A stretch of DNA of 64,000 bases, taken from assembly GCF_000934605.2 (NCBI RefSeq), contig NZ_CP010897.2:1674001-1738000 (forward strand). Direction: 5' to 3'. The DNA is from Pandoraea vervacti. GTDB taxonomy: Bacteria; Pseudomonadota; Gammaproteobacteria; Burkholderiales; Burkholderiaceae. A program made the position numbers and the translations under genes. Shown here one piece after another: positions 46,907-54,625 of this stretch. Each line of letters opens with the position of its first letter. The first letter of the stretch is position 1. The notes below the pieces were generated by a model, which was not told where the DNA came from, made no database searches, and was given only the letters and a program-made list of their open reading frames with translations.

Positions 46907-47920
46907 TCAGGCGGCCTTCGCCAGGCGTTCCTGTGCGGCGGCAACGGCGTCGGGGCGGGTCATGAATTCGCGCTGTTTGATGAGCGCAAGCACAACGTCG
47001 AGCGTCGGCGTCGGCACATTGGCCAGACGTCCCATCTCCTGCACGACAGAGACCAGCGGGTCGATTTCCATCGCGCGATCGCGCTCCAGATCCTGAAGCA
47101 TCGAGGTCTTGTGCGCGCCGACCGCGCCCGCACCGTTGATGCGACGCTCCACGTCCACGCGGAAATGCACACCGAACTTGTCGCCGATCGCTTTGGCTTC
47201 GAGCATCATGGCGCGCGCCACCGCCCGGGTCCCCGGGTCGCTCGCAATGATGTCGAGCGTGGCATGCGTGAGCGCCGAGATCGGGTTGAAGCAGAGGTTG
47301 CCCCAGAGCTTGAGCCAGATCTCGTCGCGAATGTTCTCGCGAATCGGTGCGTCGAGCCCGCCGGCGATCATCATTTGCGAGAGCTTTTCCACCCGTTCGG
47401 TACGCTCGCCGCTCGCTTCGCCGAGCGGGAATTTGTTGCCGTAGACGTGCTGGATCACACCCGGCGCGACGACTTCCGTGGCCGGATAGACCACGCAGCC
47501 GATGGCGCGCTCGGGGCCGAGTTCGCGCCACTGGCGACCGCCCGGATCGATGCTCTCGAGCGTCGTGCCTTCGAGCGCGCCGCCGTGTTTATAGAAGTAC
47601 CAATAGGGAATACCGTTGACCGCCGTGACCACGGCCGTATTCGGGCCGATCAGCGGCTGCATCGCATCGAGTACCGACGGTACCGAGTGTGCCTTGAGGG
47701 CAATGACCACGTAGTCCTGATGCCCGAGTTCGCGCGCATCGTCGGTGCAGCGCAGATGGGCGACACGTTCTTCGCCATCGATGAGCAACTTGAGTCCGTT
47801 CTCGCGCATGGCCGCCAGGTGCGGTCCACGTGCCACCAGGCTGACATCGGCTCCGGCGCGCGCGAGTTGCACGCCGAGATAACCGCCGATGGCGCCAGCG
47901 CCATAGATGCAAATCTTCAT
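46907..47920 (-). CDS. 2-dehydropantoate 2-reductase family (PanE/ApbA) protein
   Basis: 337 aa. NADPH-binding GAGAIGGYLGVQLARAGADV at the N-terminus, conserved KAHSVPSVLDA and the C-terminal domain EIWLKLWGNLCFNPISALTH with the catalytic-type lysine and Asn. Family members reduce ketopantoate or related 2-oxo acids. In this setting it could serve CoA supply or reduce another 2-oxo acid such as glyoxylate; not decidable. GGAGGGAGAG before ATG 47920. Upstream carries site B. Confidence 0.85.
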   Translation of the reverse strand: MKICIYGAGAIGGYLGVQLARAGADVSLVARGPHLAAMRENGLKLLIDGEERVAHLRCTDDARELGHQDYVVIALKAHSVPSVLDAMQPLIGPNTAVVTAVNGIPYWYFYKHGGALEGTTLESIDPGGRQWRELGPERAIGCVVYPATEVVAPGVIQHVYGNKFPLGEASGERTERVEKLSQMMIAGGLDAPIRENIRDEIWLKLWGNLCFNPISALTHATLDIIASDPGTRAVARAMMLEAKAIGDKFGVHFRVDVERRINGAGAVGAHKTSMLQDLERDRAMEIDPLVSVVQEMGRLANVPTPTLDVVLALIKQREFMTRPDAVAAAQERLAKAA

Positions 47921-48003
47921 GAAGTCTCTCCCTCCAAAGGTCAATCGAAACCCGGGCCTGGTATTGGGCCGCTTTATTCTTATGTTTTTTCTAATACCAA
48001 ATG

Positions 48004-48025
48004 TTGTATATCGTATATCACAAGG
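48004..48025. promoter_or_regulatory. Operator-like site B, upstream of the panE-like gene
   Basis: ATATCGTATATCA at 48008-48020, followed by CAAGG as at site D. It lies 88 bp before the reductase start. Confidence 0.65.
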
Positions 48026-48416
48026 AGAATAGCGCCAAGCCTTCGCGGGTCATTTGGTCTCATGGTTTCCCCGCAGGCGCCGGAAAAAAGGCGCTTTCGG
48101 GGCCTGGGGATGTGTGAGCGGGGCGGGCATGAATTGCACTTGTGAAATGCCTCGGCAGTCGCGACAACTGAATTATTACGGCGTGTTACAGCGGGTGATC
48201 GGATGGAGTGAGAATGATTGCTTGTGAATGAAATTCACAGAAATATCACTTTGTGCTCGTTTCAAAAATTCGCAAGGAGCCCGATATAAAAGGCCTGAGC
48301 GCCTTGTCGGGCAAGGTTCTCGGATCAGGTTAACTCCTTAGTGTTTTCGCATTGCGTTGTTGCGGCGCTCCGTCCTACAGTTGCGTTACTGTATCTAGCC
48401 GCCACTTAGGACAGTG

Positions 48417-48474
48417 CCTCGCGTGCCGTGGTCGTTTTCGCAGCAATGGACGAAAACGACTTCGGCACGCGAGG
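48417..48474. other. 58-nt two-tier inverted repeat
   Basis: Outer arms CCTCGCGTGCCG / CGGCACGCGAGG (12 bp, perfect), a symmetric 4x4 unpaired step (TGGT/ACTT), inner arms CGTTTTCG / CGAAAACG (8 bp, perfect) and a 10-nt loop. No T tract follows on either strand. It ends 29 nt before the -35 of the oxlT promoter. Confidence 0.85.
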
Positions 48475-48503
48475 GGGAAAACGAGGACAGCAATAAATTA
48501 GTG

Positions 48504-48531
48504 TTGACTTATATCTGATATATCGTATATT
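48504..48531 (+). promoter_or_regulatory. oxlT promoter overlapped by operator-like site C
   Basis: -35 TTGACT (48504-48509), 16-nt spacer, -10 TATATT (48526-48531). The near-palindrome GATATA-TCG-TATATT (48517-48531) lies over the spacer and -10, the classic place for a repressor. Confidence 0.65.
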
Positions 48532-48695
48532 TCGTTCGGTATATTTACGGGAGATGCAAGGGATTCCGTAGGCATCAGAGACAAGTCGACGAGGCTAAGA
48601 CCTCGTAAAGCATACCCAGGGGGCGTAGACCCCATCCGGAAGGTGTTGTTGTTGTGAAGCTGCCAGACAACTGAAAACCGATGGAGGAGGTACAA

Positions 48696-50027
48696 GTGGA
48701 GACGACAAAGCAACACGGTAAGCAGTCACCGTTCGCGAGCCCGTGGGTCCAGCTCGTATTCGGCGTGATCTGCATGGCGATGATCGCCAACTTGCAATAT
48801 GGGTGGACGTTGTTCGTCAACCCGATCGACGAGAAGTATGGGTGGGGCCGTACGGCCATTCAGGTGGCGTTCACGATTTTCGTCGTGACGGAAACCTGGC
48901 TGGTGCCGATCGAAGGGTATCTGGTCGACAAGTTCGGCCCGCGCCCGGTGGTCGTCGGCGGCGGTCTGTTGTGCGGCATCGCATGGGTGCTCAACGCCTA
49001 TGCATCGTCGCTGCCGATGCTCTATTTCGCAGCGGCGGTCGGTGGTGTGGGCGCCGGTGCGGTGTATGGCACCTGCGTGGGCAACGCGCTGAAGTGGTTC
49101 CCGGATCGCCGCGGCCTGGCTGCGGGCCTGACGGCTGCCGGTTTCGGCGCCGGTTCGGCACTGACCGTGGTGCCGATCGCCAACATGATCAAGTCGAGCG
49201 GCTATGAGAACACCTTCCTGACCTTCGGGCTGGGCCAGGGGATCATCGTGCTGTTGCTGGGTCTGGCGCTTGCCAATCCGCCGGCATCGATCGAAGCGCT
49301 CAAGAAGCTGGCGCCGGGTGCAATGCGCTACAACGCCAAGCCGACCGAAGTCATGCGCTCCCCGGTGTTCTGGCTGATGTACCTGATGTTCGTGCTGATG
49401 GCTGCAGGCGGCCTGATGGCCACGGCTCAGCTCGGCCCGATCGCCAAGGACTACGGCCTCGATCAGGCGCCGGTCTCGATTCTCGGTCTCACGCTGCCCG
49501 CACTCACCTTTGCACTGGCCATTGACCGTGTGCTCAACGGGGTGACGCGTCCGGTGTTCGGCTGGATCTCGGACAAGATCGGACGGGAAAACACGATGTT
49601 CATCGCGTTTGCGATGGAAGCGGCGGGGATTTACGCCCTGGCGAAATTCGGCCAGCACCCGGTGGCCTTCGTGATCCTGACTGGTCTGGTGTTCTTCGCC
49701 TGGGGTGAGATCTACAGCCTGTTCCCGGCGACGTGCGCCGATACGTATGGTTCGAAGTACGCCGCCACCAACGCGGGCATGCTGTACACCGCGAAGGGAA
49801 CCGCCGCGTTGCTGGTGCCGTTCTCGAGCATCATCACCGTGTCGACCGGTAGCTGGCAGGCCGTGTTCATGATCGCTTGCGCCATGAACGCCTTCGCTGC
49901 CTTCCTTGCCTTGTTCGTCCTCAAGCCGATGCGTGCCCGTCTGGCACAGCGTTACGCGAGCGACTACAAGGCGGAGTCGAGCGAGCCGGTGGTGAAGGCG
50001 GCGGACCTGAGCCGCAGCACCACGTAA
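48696..50027 (+). CDS. oxlT: Oxalate:formate antiporter (OFA-family MFS)
   Basis: 443 aa, 12 membrane helices. Swaps oxalate2- in for formate- out, creating membrane potential and, with Oxc using up a proton, a proton motive force (established in Oxalobacter). Visible: helix-1 QLVFGVICMAMIANLQYGWT, the cytoplasmic motif LNGVTRPVFGWISDKIGREN, and Lys367 in LYTAKGTAALL, matching the essential helix-11 lysine of OxlT. The GTG at 48696 is chosen because AGGAGG lies exactly 5 nt before it; an ATG 15 bp upstream would overlap that site. First gene of oxlT-oxc-frc. Confidence 0.92.
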   Translation: METTKQHGKQSPFASPWVQLVFGVICMAMIANLQYGWTLFVNPIDEKYGWGRTAIQVAFTIFVVTETWLVPIEGYLVDKFGPRPVVVGGGLLCGIAWVLNAYASSLPMLYFAAAVGGVGAGAVYGTCVGNALKWFPDRRGLAAGLTAAGFGAGSALTVVPIANMIKSSGYENTFLTFGLGQGIIVLLLGLALANPPASIEALKKLAPGAMRYNAKPTEVMRSPVFWLMYLMFVLMAAGGLMATAQLGPIAKDYGLDQAPVSILGLTLPALTFALAIDRVLNGVTRPVFGWISDKIGRENTMFIAFAMEAAGIYALAKFGQHPVAFVILTGLVFFAWGEIYSLFPATCADTYGSKYAATNAGMLYTAKGTAALLVPFSSIITVSTGSWQAVFMIACAMNAFAAFLALFVLKPMRARLAQRYASDYKAESSEPVVKAADLSRSTT

Positions 50028-50112
50028 GGCGAACGGGATACGTCATCTTGACGTTAAGTAGTACTAAGTAGAAAGCAGACTGGCTGGCTTGATTAGCGAC
50101 ATGTTTGACCGG

Positions 50113-50147
50113 CGTGCAACCCGAACCGTCACCGGTTCGGTTGCACG
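50113..50147 (+). other. Intercistronic stem-loop, oxlT/oxc
   Basis: 15-bp stem CGTGCAAC(C)CGAACCG / CGGTTCGGTTGCACG with one bulged C and a 4-nt loop, 97 nt before oxc. No T tract, so probably an mRNA processing or stability element. Confidence 0.7.
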
Positions 50148-50243
50148 ACCGGGTGAGCAAGTAAAGAGGCAGTAAAGGAATACCCACTAATCGTCAGACA
50201 AGACGACGCAACACTGAAACCGGAAAAATTGGAGGAGAGAATT

Positions 50244-52022
50244 ATGTCCATTGCGATGACCGTGCCAGTCGGCAAGGCGGAAAACGATACGCTCGAAGAC
50301 AACAGCCGACACGCGAACATCGTGTCCGAGGCAGCAACGACCGATGGCTTCCATCTGGTCATCGATGCCCTGAAAGCGAACGACATCGACACCATCTTCG
50401 GTCTGGTGGGGATTCCCATCACCGACCTGGCGCGTCTTGCACAAGCCGAAGGCCTGCGCTTCATCGGCTTTCGCCACGAACAACATGCAGGCCATGCGGC
50501 CGCCATCGCCGGCTACATGACGCAAAAGCCGGGCATCTGCCTGACGGTGTCCGCACCGGGCTTCCTGAACGGCCTGACGGCGCTTGCCAACGCGACCACC
50601 AACTGCTTCCCGATGATTCTCATCAGCGGCTCGAGCGAGCGCGAGATCGTCGACTTGCAGCAGGGTGATTACGAAGAAATGGATCAGCTCAATGCGGCCA
50701 AGCCGTATTGCAAGGCGGCCTACCGCGTGCTGCACGCCGAAGACATCGGCGTGGGCCTGGCCCGCGCGATTCGCGCAGCCGTCTCGGGCCGTCCGGGCGG
50801 CGTCTATCTGGACCTGCCGGCCAAGTTGCTGTCCCAGACCATCGATGCGCAGAAGGCCAAGGATTCGCTGATCCGCGTGATCGACGCCGCACCGCGTCAG
50901 ATCCCGGCGCAAGACGCCGTGCAGCGTGCACTCGACGTCATCAAGGGCGCCAAGCGTCCGCTGATCCTGCTGGGCAAGGGGGCGTCGTACGCTCAGGCCG
51001 ACGAGGATATCCGCGCGCTCATCGAAAAGACCGGCATTCCGTACCTGCCGATGTCGATGGCCAAGGGCCTGCTGCCCGACACGCACGAGCAATCGGCTGC
51101 CGCTGCACGTTCGTTCGTGCTCCAAGAGGCCGATGTCGTCGTGCTGATCGGCGCGCGCCTGAACTGGCTGCTCGCGCACGGCAAGGGCAAGACCTGGGGC
51201 GCCGCACCGAAGAAGTTCGTGCAGATCGACATTTCGCCGACGGAAATCGACAGCAACGTCGCCATTGCGGCGCCAGTGATTGGTGACATCGGCTCGTGCG
51301 TGAAGGCACTGCTCGGCGGCATCGACGCCAACTTCGGCAAGCCGTCGGCCGAGTGGACCGGCGCGATTGCGGAGCGCAAGAACAAGAACCTGGCGAAGAT
51401 GGCGGCAACGCTGGCGCAGAATCCGTCGCCGATGAACTTCCACAGCGCACTCGGCGCGATTCGCGATGTCCTCAAGAAGCACCCGGACATCAACCTCGTC
51501 AACGAAGGCGCGAATACGCTCGACTACGCACGCAGCATCATCGACCAGTATCAGCCGCGCAAGCGCTTCGACTCGGGTACCTGGGGCGTGATGGGCATCG
51601 GCATGGGCTTCGCGATTGGCGCGGCAGTCACTAGCGGTCTGCCGGTCGTGGCCATCGAAGGCGACAGCGCGTTCGGCTTCAGCGGCATGGAACTGGAAAC
51701 CATTTGCCGCTACGAGCTGCCGGTGACCACCATCATCTTCAATAACAACGGCGTGTACCGCGGCACCGACGTGAACCCGACGGGCGGCAAGGACGTGGCC
51801 CCGACGGTGTTCGTCAAGGGCGCGCGCTACGACAAGATGATCGAAGCATTCGGTGGCATTGGTTACAACGTGACCACGCCGGCCGAGCTGACCCGCGCGT
51901 TGGAGGAGTCCATCGCTTCGGGCAAGCCCACGCTCATCAACGCTGTGATCGACGAATCCGCCGGTACGGAAAGCGGCCGTCTGACGAATCTGAATCCGCA
52001 AAGCGCGGCAATGAAAAAGTAA
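50244..52022 (+). CDS. oxc: Oxalyl-CoA decarboxylase
   Basis: 592 aa thiamine-diphosphate enzyme turning oxalyl-CoA into formyl-CoA and CO2. ThDP-activating Glu79 in GFRHEQHAGHAA; Mg/ThDP motif from GDS (473-475) to NNNG (500-503) in IIFNNNGVYRG. About 25 aa longer at the N-terminus than the Oxalobacter enzyme (568 aa). GGAGGAGAG before ATG 50244. Cytoplasmic; its product is used by Frc. Confidence 0.96.
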   Translation: MSIAMTVPVGKAENDTLEDNSRHANIVSEAATTDGFHLVIDALKANDIDTIFGLVGIPITDLARLAQAEGLRFIGFRHEQHAGHAAAIAGYMTQKPGICLTVSAPGFLNGLTALANATTNCFPMILISGSSEREIVDLQQGDYEEMDQLNAAKPYCKAAYRVLHAEDIGVGLARAIRAAVSGRPGGVYLDLPAKLLSQTIDAQKAKDSLIRVIDAAPRQIPAQDAVQRALDVIKGAKRPLILLGKGASYAQADEDIRALIEKTGIPYLPMSMAKGLLPDTHEQSAAAARSFVLQEADVVVLIGARLNWLLAHGKGKTWGAAPKKFVQIDISPTEIDSNVAIAAPVIGDIGSCVKALLGGIDANFGKPSAEWTGAIAERKNKNLAKMAATLAQNPSPMNFHSALGAIRDVLKKHPDINLVNEGANTLDYARSIIDQYQPRKRFDSGTWGVMGIGMGFAIGAAVTSGLPVVAIEGDSAFGFSGMELETICRYELPVTTIIFNNNGVYRGTDVNPTGGKDVAPTVFVKGARYDKMIEAFGGIGYNVTTPAELTRALEESIASGKPTLINAVIDESAGTESGRLTNLNPQSAAMKK

Positions 52023-52049
52023 GTGCCGAGTCAATCAAGGAGACATGAC

Positions 52050-53300
52050 ATGAGCAAACCCCTCGAAGGAATCAAGATCATCGACTTCACGCACGTGCAG
52101 GCCGGCCCCGCCTGTACCCAGCTGCTGGCATGGTTCGGCGCTGACGTGATCAAGGTGGAACGCCCGGGTTCGGGCGACGTGACGCGCAGCCAGCTGCGCG
52201 ACATCCCCGACGCCGATGCCTTGTACTTCACGATGCTCAACAGCAACAAGCGCTCGCTGACGCTGGACACGAAGACGCCGGAAGGCAAGGAAGTGCTCGA
52301 GAAGCTGGTGAAGGAGTCGGACGTTCTGGTCGAAAACTTCGCCCCGGGCGCACTGGACCGCATGGGCTTCACGTGGGAGCGCCTGAACGAGCTCAACCCG
52401 AAGCTCATCGTGGCATCGGTCAAGGGCTTCTCGGACGGCCACCACTACGATGACCTGAAGGTCTATGAAAACGTGGCGCAGTGCGCCGGCGGCGCCGCGT
52501 CGACGACGGGCTTCTGGGACGGTCCTCCGACGGTGTCGGCCGCAGCGCTGGGCGACAGCAACACCGGCATGCACCTGGCCATCGGTATTCTGACGGCGCT
52601 CATCGGCCGTGGTCAGACGGGGCGTGGTCAGAAGGTGGCCGTCTCGATGCAGGACTCGGTCATCAACCTGTGCCGCGTGAAGCTGCGCGACCAACAGCGC
52701 CTGGACCGTGTCGGCTATCTCGAAGAGTATCCGCAGTACCCGCATGGCGAGTTCACCGATGTCGTGCCGCGTGGCGGTAACGCCGGCGGCGGCGGTCAGC
52801 CGGGCTGGGTGCTCAAGTGCAAGGGCTGGGAAACGGACCCGAACGCTTACATCTACTTCACGATCCAAGGTCACGCCTGGGAGCCGATCTGCCGCGCGCT
52901 GGGCAAGCCGGAGTGGATCAGCGATCCGAACTACGCAACGGCGCAAGCCCGTCAACCGCACATCTTCGATATCTTCGCGACCATCGAAGAATGGCTGGCC
53001 GACAAGACGAAGTACGAAGCGGTCGATATTCTGCGCAAGTTCGACATCCCGTGCGCTCCGGTGCTCTCGATGAAGGAAATCGCCAACGATCCGTCGCTGC
53101 GCGCCTCGGGCACGATCGTCGAAGTGCCGCACAAGGAACGTGGCTCGTACCTGACCGTCGGCAGCCCGATCAAGTTCTCGGGTCTGAAGCCGGAAATCAC
53201 GGGTTCGCCGCTGCTGGGCGAGCACACCGACGAGATCTTGGCCGAGCTGGGCTACAGCAAGGATCAGATCGCTCACCTGCACGCTGCCCGTTCGGTCTGA
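52050..53300 (+). CDS. frc: Formyl-CoA:oxalate CoA-transferase (copy 1)
   Basis: 416 aa family III CoA-transferase moving CoA from formyl-CoA to oxalate. Catalytic Asp169 (ALGDSNTGMHL) sits at exactly the position known for the Oxalobacter enzyme; the mobile glycine loop is intact (Gly246-Gly249 in NAGGGGQPGW). AAGGAGACATGAC before ATG 52050. It is 27 bp after oxc, third gene of the operon, and is followed by a terminator. Confidence 0.95.
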   Translation: MSKPLEGIKIIDFTHVQAGPACTQLLAWFGADVIKVERPGSGDVTRSQLRDIPDADALYFTMLNSNKRSLTLDTKTPEGKEVLEKLVKESDVLVENFAPGALDRMGFTWERLNELNPKLIVASVKGFSDGHHYDDLKVYENVAQCAGGAASTTGFWDGPPTVSAAALGDSNTGMHLAIGILTALIGRGQTGRGQKVAVSMQDSVINLCRVKLRDQQRLDRVGYLEEYPQYPHGEFTDVVPRGGNAGGGGQPGWVLKCKGWETDPNAYIYFTIQGHAWEPICRALGKPEWISDPNYATAQARQPHIFDIFATIEEWLADKTKYEAVDILRKFDIPCAPVLSMKEIANDPSLRASGTIVEVPHKERGSYLTVGSPIKFSGLKPEITGSPLLGEHTDEILAELGYSKDQIAHLHAARSV

Positions 53301-53390
53301 GTTCGCTTAGCGCCAACACGAGCAGACATGCCGCAAGTCCGGTTGCCGCCTTTGGGCGGCGACCGTGTGCGCGGTCGCAGGCAAGGGTTC

Positions 53391-53432
53391 ATGGGTGCGG
53401 CTCCGCGTGGAGCAGGCACCCATTTTTATTTT
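53391..53432 (+). terminator. Rho-independent terminator of oxlT-oxc-frc
   Basis: ATGGGTGCGGCTCC / GGAGC(A)GGCACCCAT stem with loop GCGT, followed by TTTTATTTT. Confidence 0.88.
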
Positions 53433-53499
53433 CGGGACCGCGTTGTCCTCTAATTGATGTAATTTGTCTGCATGTTTGGCGGAGACGGGATCGTCCAGC

Positions 53500-53544
53500 C
53501 ATTCGTTCCAGTCGTTCCGTTCGTTCGACTCGTTCAATTCGTTC
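53500..53544. repeat. 9-bp tandem repeat, 5 copies (NNNTCGTTC)
   Basis: CATTCGTTC, CAGTCGTTC, CGTTCGTTC, GACTCGTTC, AATTCGTTC, ending 43 bp before the PAS gene, so in its leader or promoter. Confidence 0.85.
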
Positions 53545-53587
53545 GATCCGTACCGATCGCATTCCTCACAAGACCCTAGGAGACATC

Positions 53588-54028
53588 ATGAGCGCATCCG
53601 TGGACGTCAATCAGCTCGTACAGGTGGTGGGCGACGCCATTGTCGTCGCCGACCCCTCTAACGTCATCACGCTCTGGAATTCGGGCGCGGAGAAGATGTT
53701 CGGCTTCTCTGCGGCGGAAGCCGTCGGGCAGCCGCTCGACATCATCATTCCCGACCGGCTGCGTGCACGTCACAACGAGGGTTATGCCAAGACGATGGCC
53801 ACTGGGCAGACCAAGTACGGCAGCGATCTGCTCAAGGTCCCTGCGGCACACAAGGATGGCCGTGCGATGTCGATCGCCTTCACCGTGGCGCTGCTGCATG
53901 GCGAGCGTGGCGAGGTGACCGGCATCGTGGCCGTGATTCGCGATGAAACGGCACGCTTCCAGGAAGATCGTCAGCTGCGCAAACGCGTGACCGAACTGGA
54001 GGCGAAGCTGGCCGCGACGGCCAACTGA
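53588..54028 (+). CDS. Stand-alone PAS-domain protein
   Basis: 146 aa. A single PAS domain fills residues 8-125 (VVGDAIVVADPSNVITLWNS, AEKMFGFSAAEAVGQPLDII, HKDGRAMSIAFTVALLHGER, VTGIVAVIRDETARFQEDRQ), then a short coiled coil (LRKRVTELEAKL). No output domain. AGGAG 6 nt before the ATG. Its place between the oxc operon and the second frc suggests a sensor or partner for a kinase elsewhere; ligand unknown. Confidence 0.85.
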   Translation: MSASVDVNQLVQVVGDAIVVADPSNVITLWNSGAEKMFGFSAAEAVGQPLDIIIPDRLRARHNEGYAKTMATGQTKYGSDLLKVPAAHKDGRAMSIAFTVALLHGERGEVTGIVAVIRDETARFQEDRQLRKRVTELEAKLAATAN

Positions 54029-54119
54029 TTCACGGGATTACGGGATTCCCGGGCAGGACGCAAAGCGTCTTGTCAACGAGGCAGGCGAAACAGCGACTGC
54101 CGGGACACTGCGAAGAAAG

Positions 54120-54154
54120 AGCACCGTTGCGTGATGCGCATCGGTGCTTTTTTT
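54120..54154 (+). terminator. Rho-independent terminator of the PAS gene
   Basis: AGCACCG...CGGTGCT outer stem with an inner GCG/CGC pairing, followed by a T6 run. Confidence 0.85.
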
Positions 54155-54438
54155 GTGCCTTCGCGCGATGCGCACGGTCTGCCGGGGGGAGGGGAGGGAG
54201 TGAATGGCGAATCGACAAGTATTTTGTATTCAATATATCCAACTGTCATTGATAACGCGCCCTCATCAAGCCGCCTGATTTCATCGCGGTGACACATGCC
54301 TGTAAACCCGTAGCCGCCGATCCGGCGCATTCCGTTGTTGCAATGCGGAGCGCCTTTGCCAATGGGCGTTCTCGAGATTCGTGCGAGAAATTGCCGCGAT
54401 ACAGCAAATCGCATTGGCAACAAAAAGCCGTTGATAAA

Positions 54439-54465
54439 ATATCGTGTATGAAATACCGTATATCA
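54439..54465. promoter_or_regulatory. Double operator-like site D, upstream of frc copy 2
   Basis: ATATCGTGTATGA (54439-54451) and ATACCGTATATCA (54453-54465), two head-to-tail matches 14 bp apart; the second is a perfect match to the consensus. 161 bp before frc2. Confidence 0.65.
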
Positions 54466-54625
54466 CAAGATTTGATCGACGAACGACATGGCGCCCGAAG
54501 AGGCGAGAACCGTTCTGAGATCCGGCGAGGCCCGCGACATTGGCGCCATCGAAACGCTAAAGCGTTCATCGGCGTCCCTCGCACACCCATTACATAAACG
54601 CCGTCGCATCAGGAGGAGACAAACC

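Larger units (their letters stand above)
47921..48695. other. Divergent regulatory region, panE-like / oxlT
   Basis: 775 bp without a protein gene. Contents in order: site B (48004-48025), a less GC-rich stretch, the 58-nt two-tier inverted repeat (48417-48474), and the oxlT promoter with site C (48504-48531), leaving a leader of about 155 nt before oxlT. Confidence 0.7.
54029..54625. other. Intergenic region, PAS gene / second frc
   Basis: 597 bp. Contains the PAS-gene terminator (54120-54154), two less GC-rich stretches (54205-54250 and 54400-54480) and double operator-like site D (54439-54465). An in-frame ATG extension of frc into 54488-54625 exists but lacks a ribosome site. Confidence 0.6.

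Noticed and set aside
46316..48145. 609-codon plus-strand open frame over the PanE-like gene
   Set aside because: Antisense to a gene with a full nucleotide-binding motif; its first part runs through promoter sequence and operator-like site E.
48417..48474. Rho-independent terminator upstream of oxlT
   Set aside because: Stem is strong but neither side has a T tract and no gene on either strand ends there.
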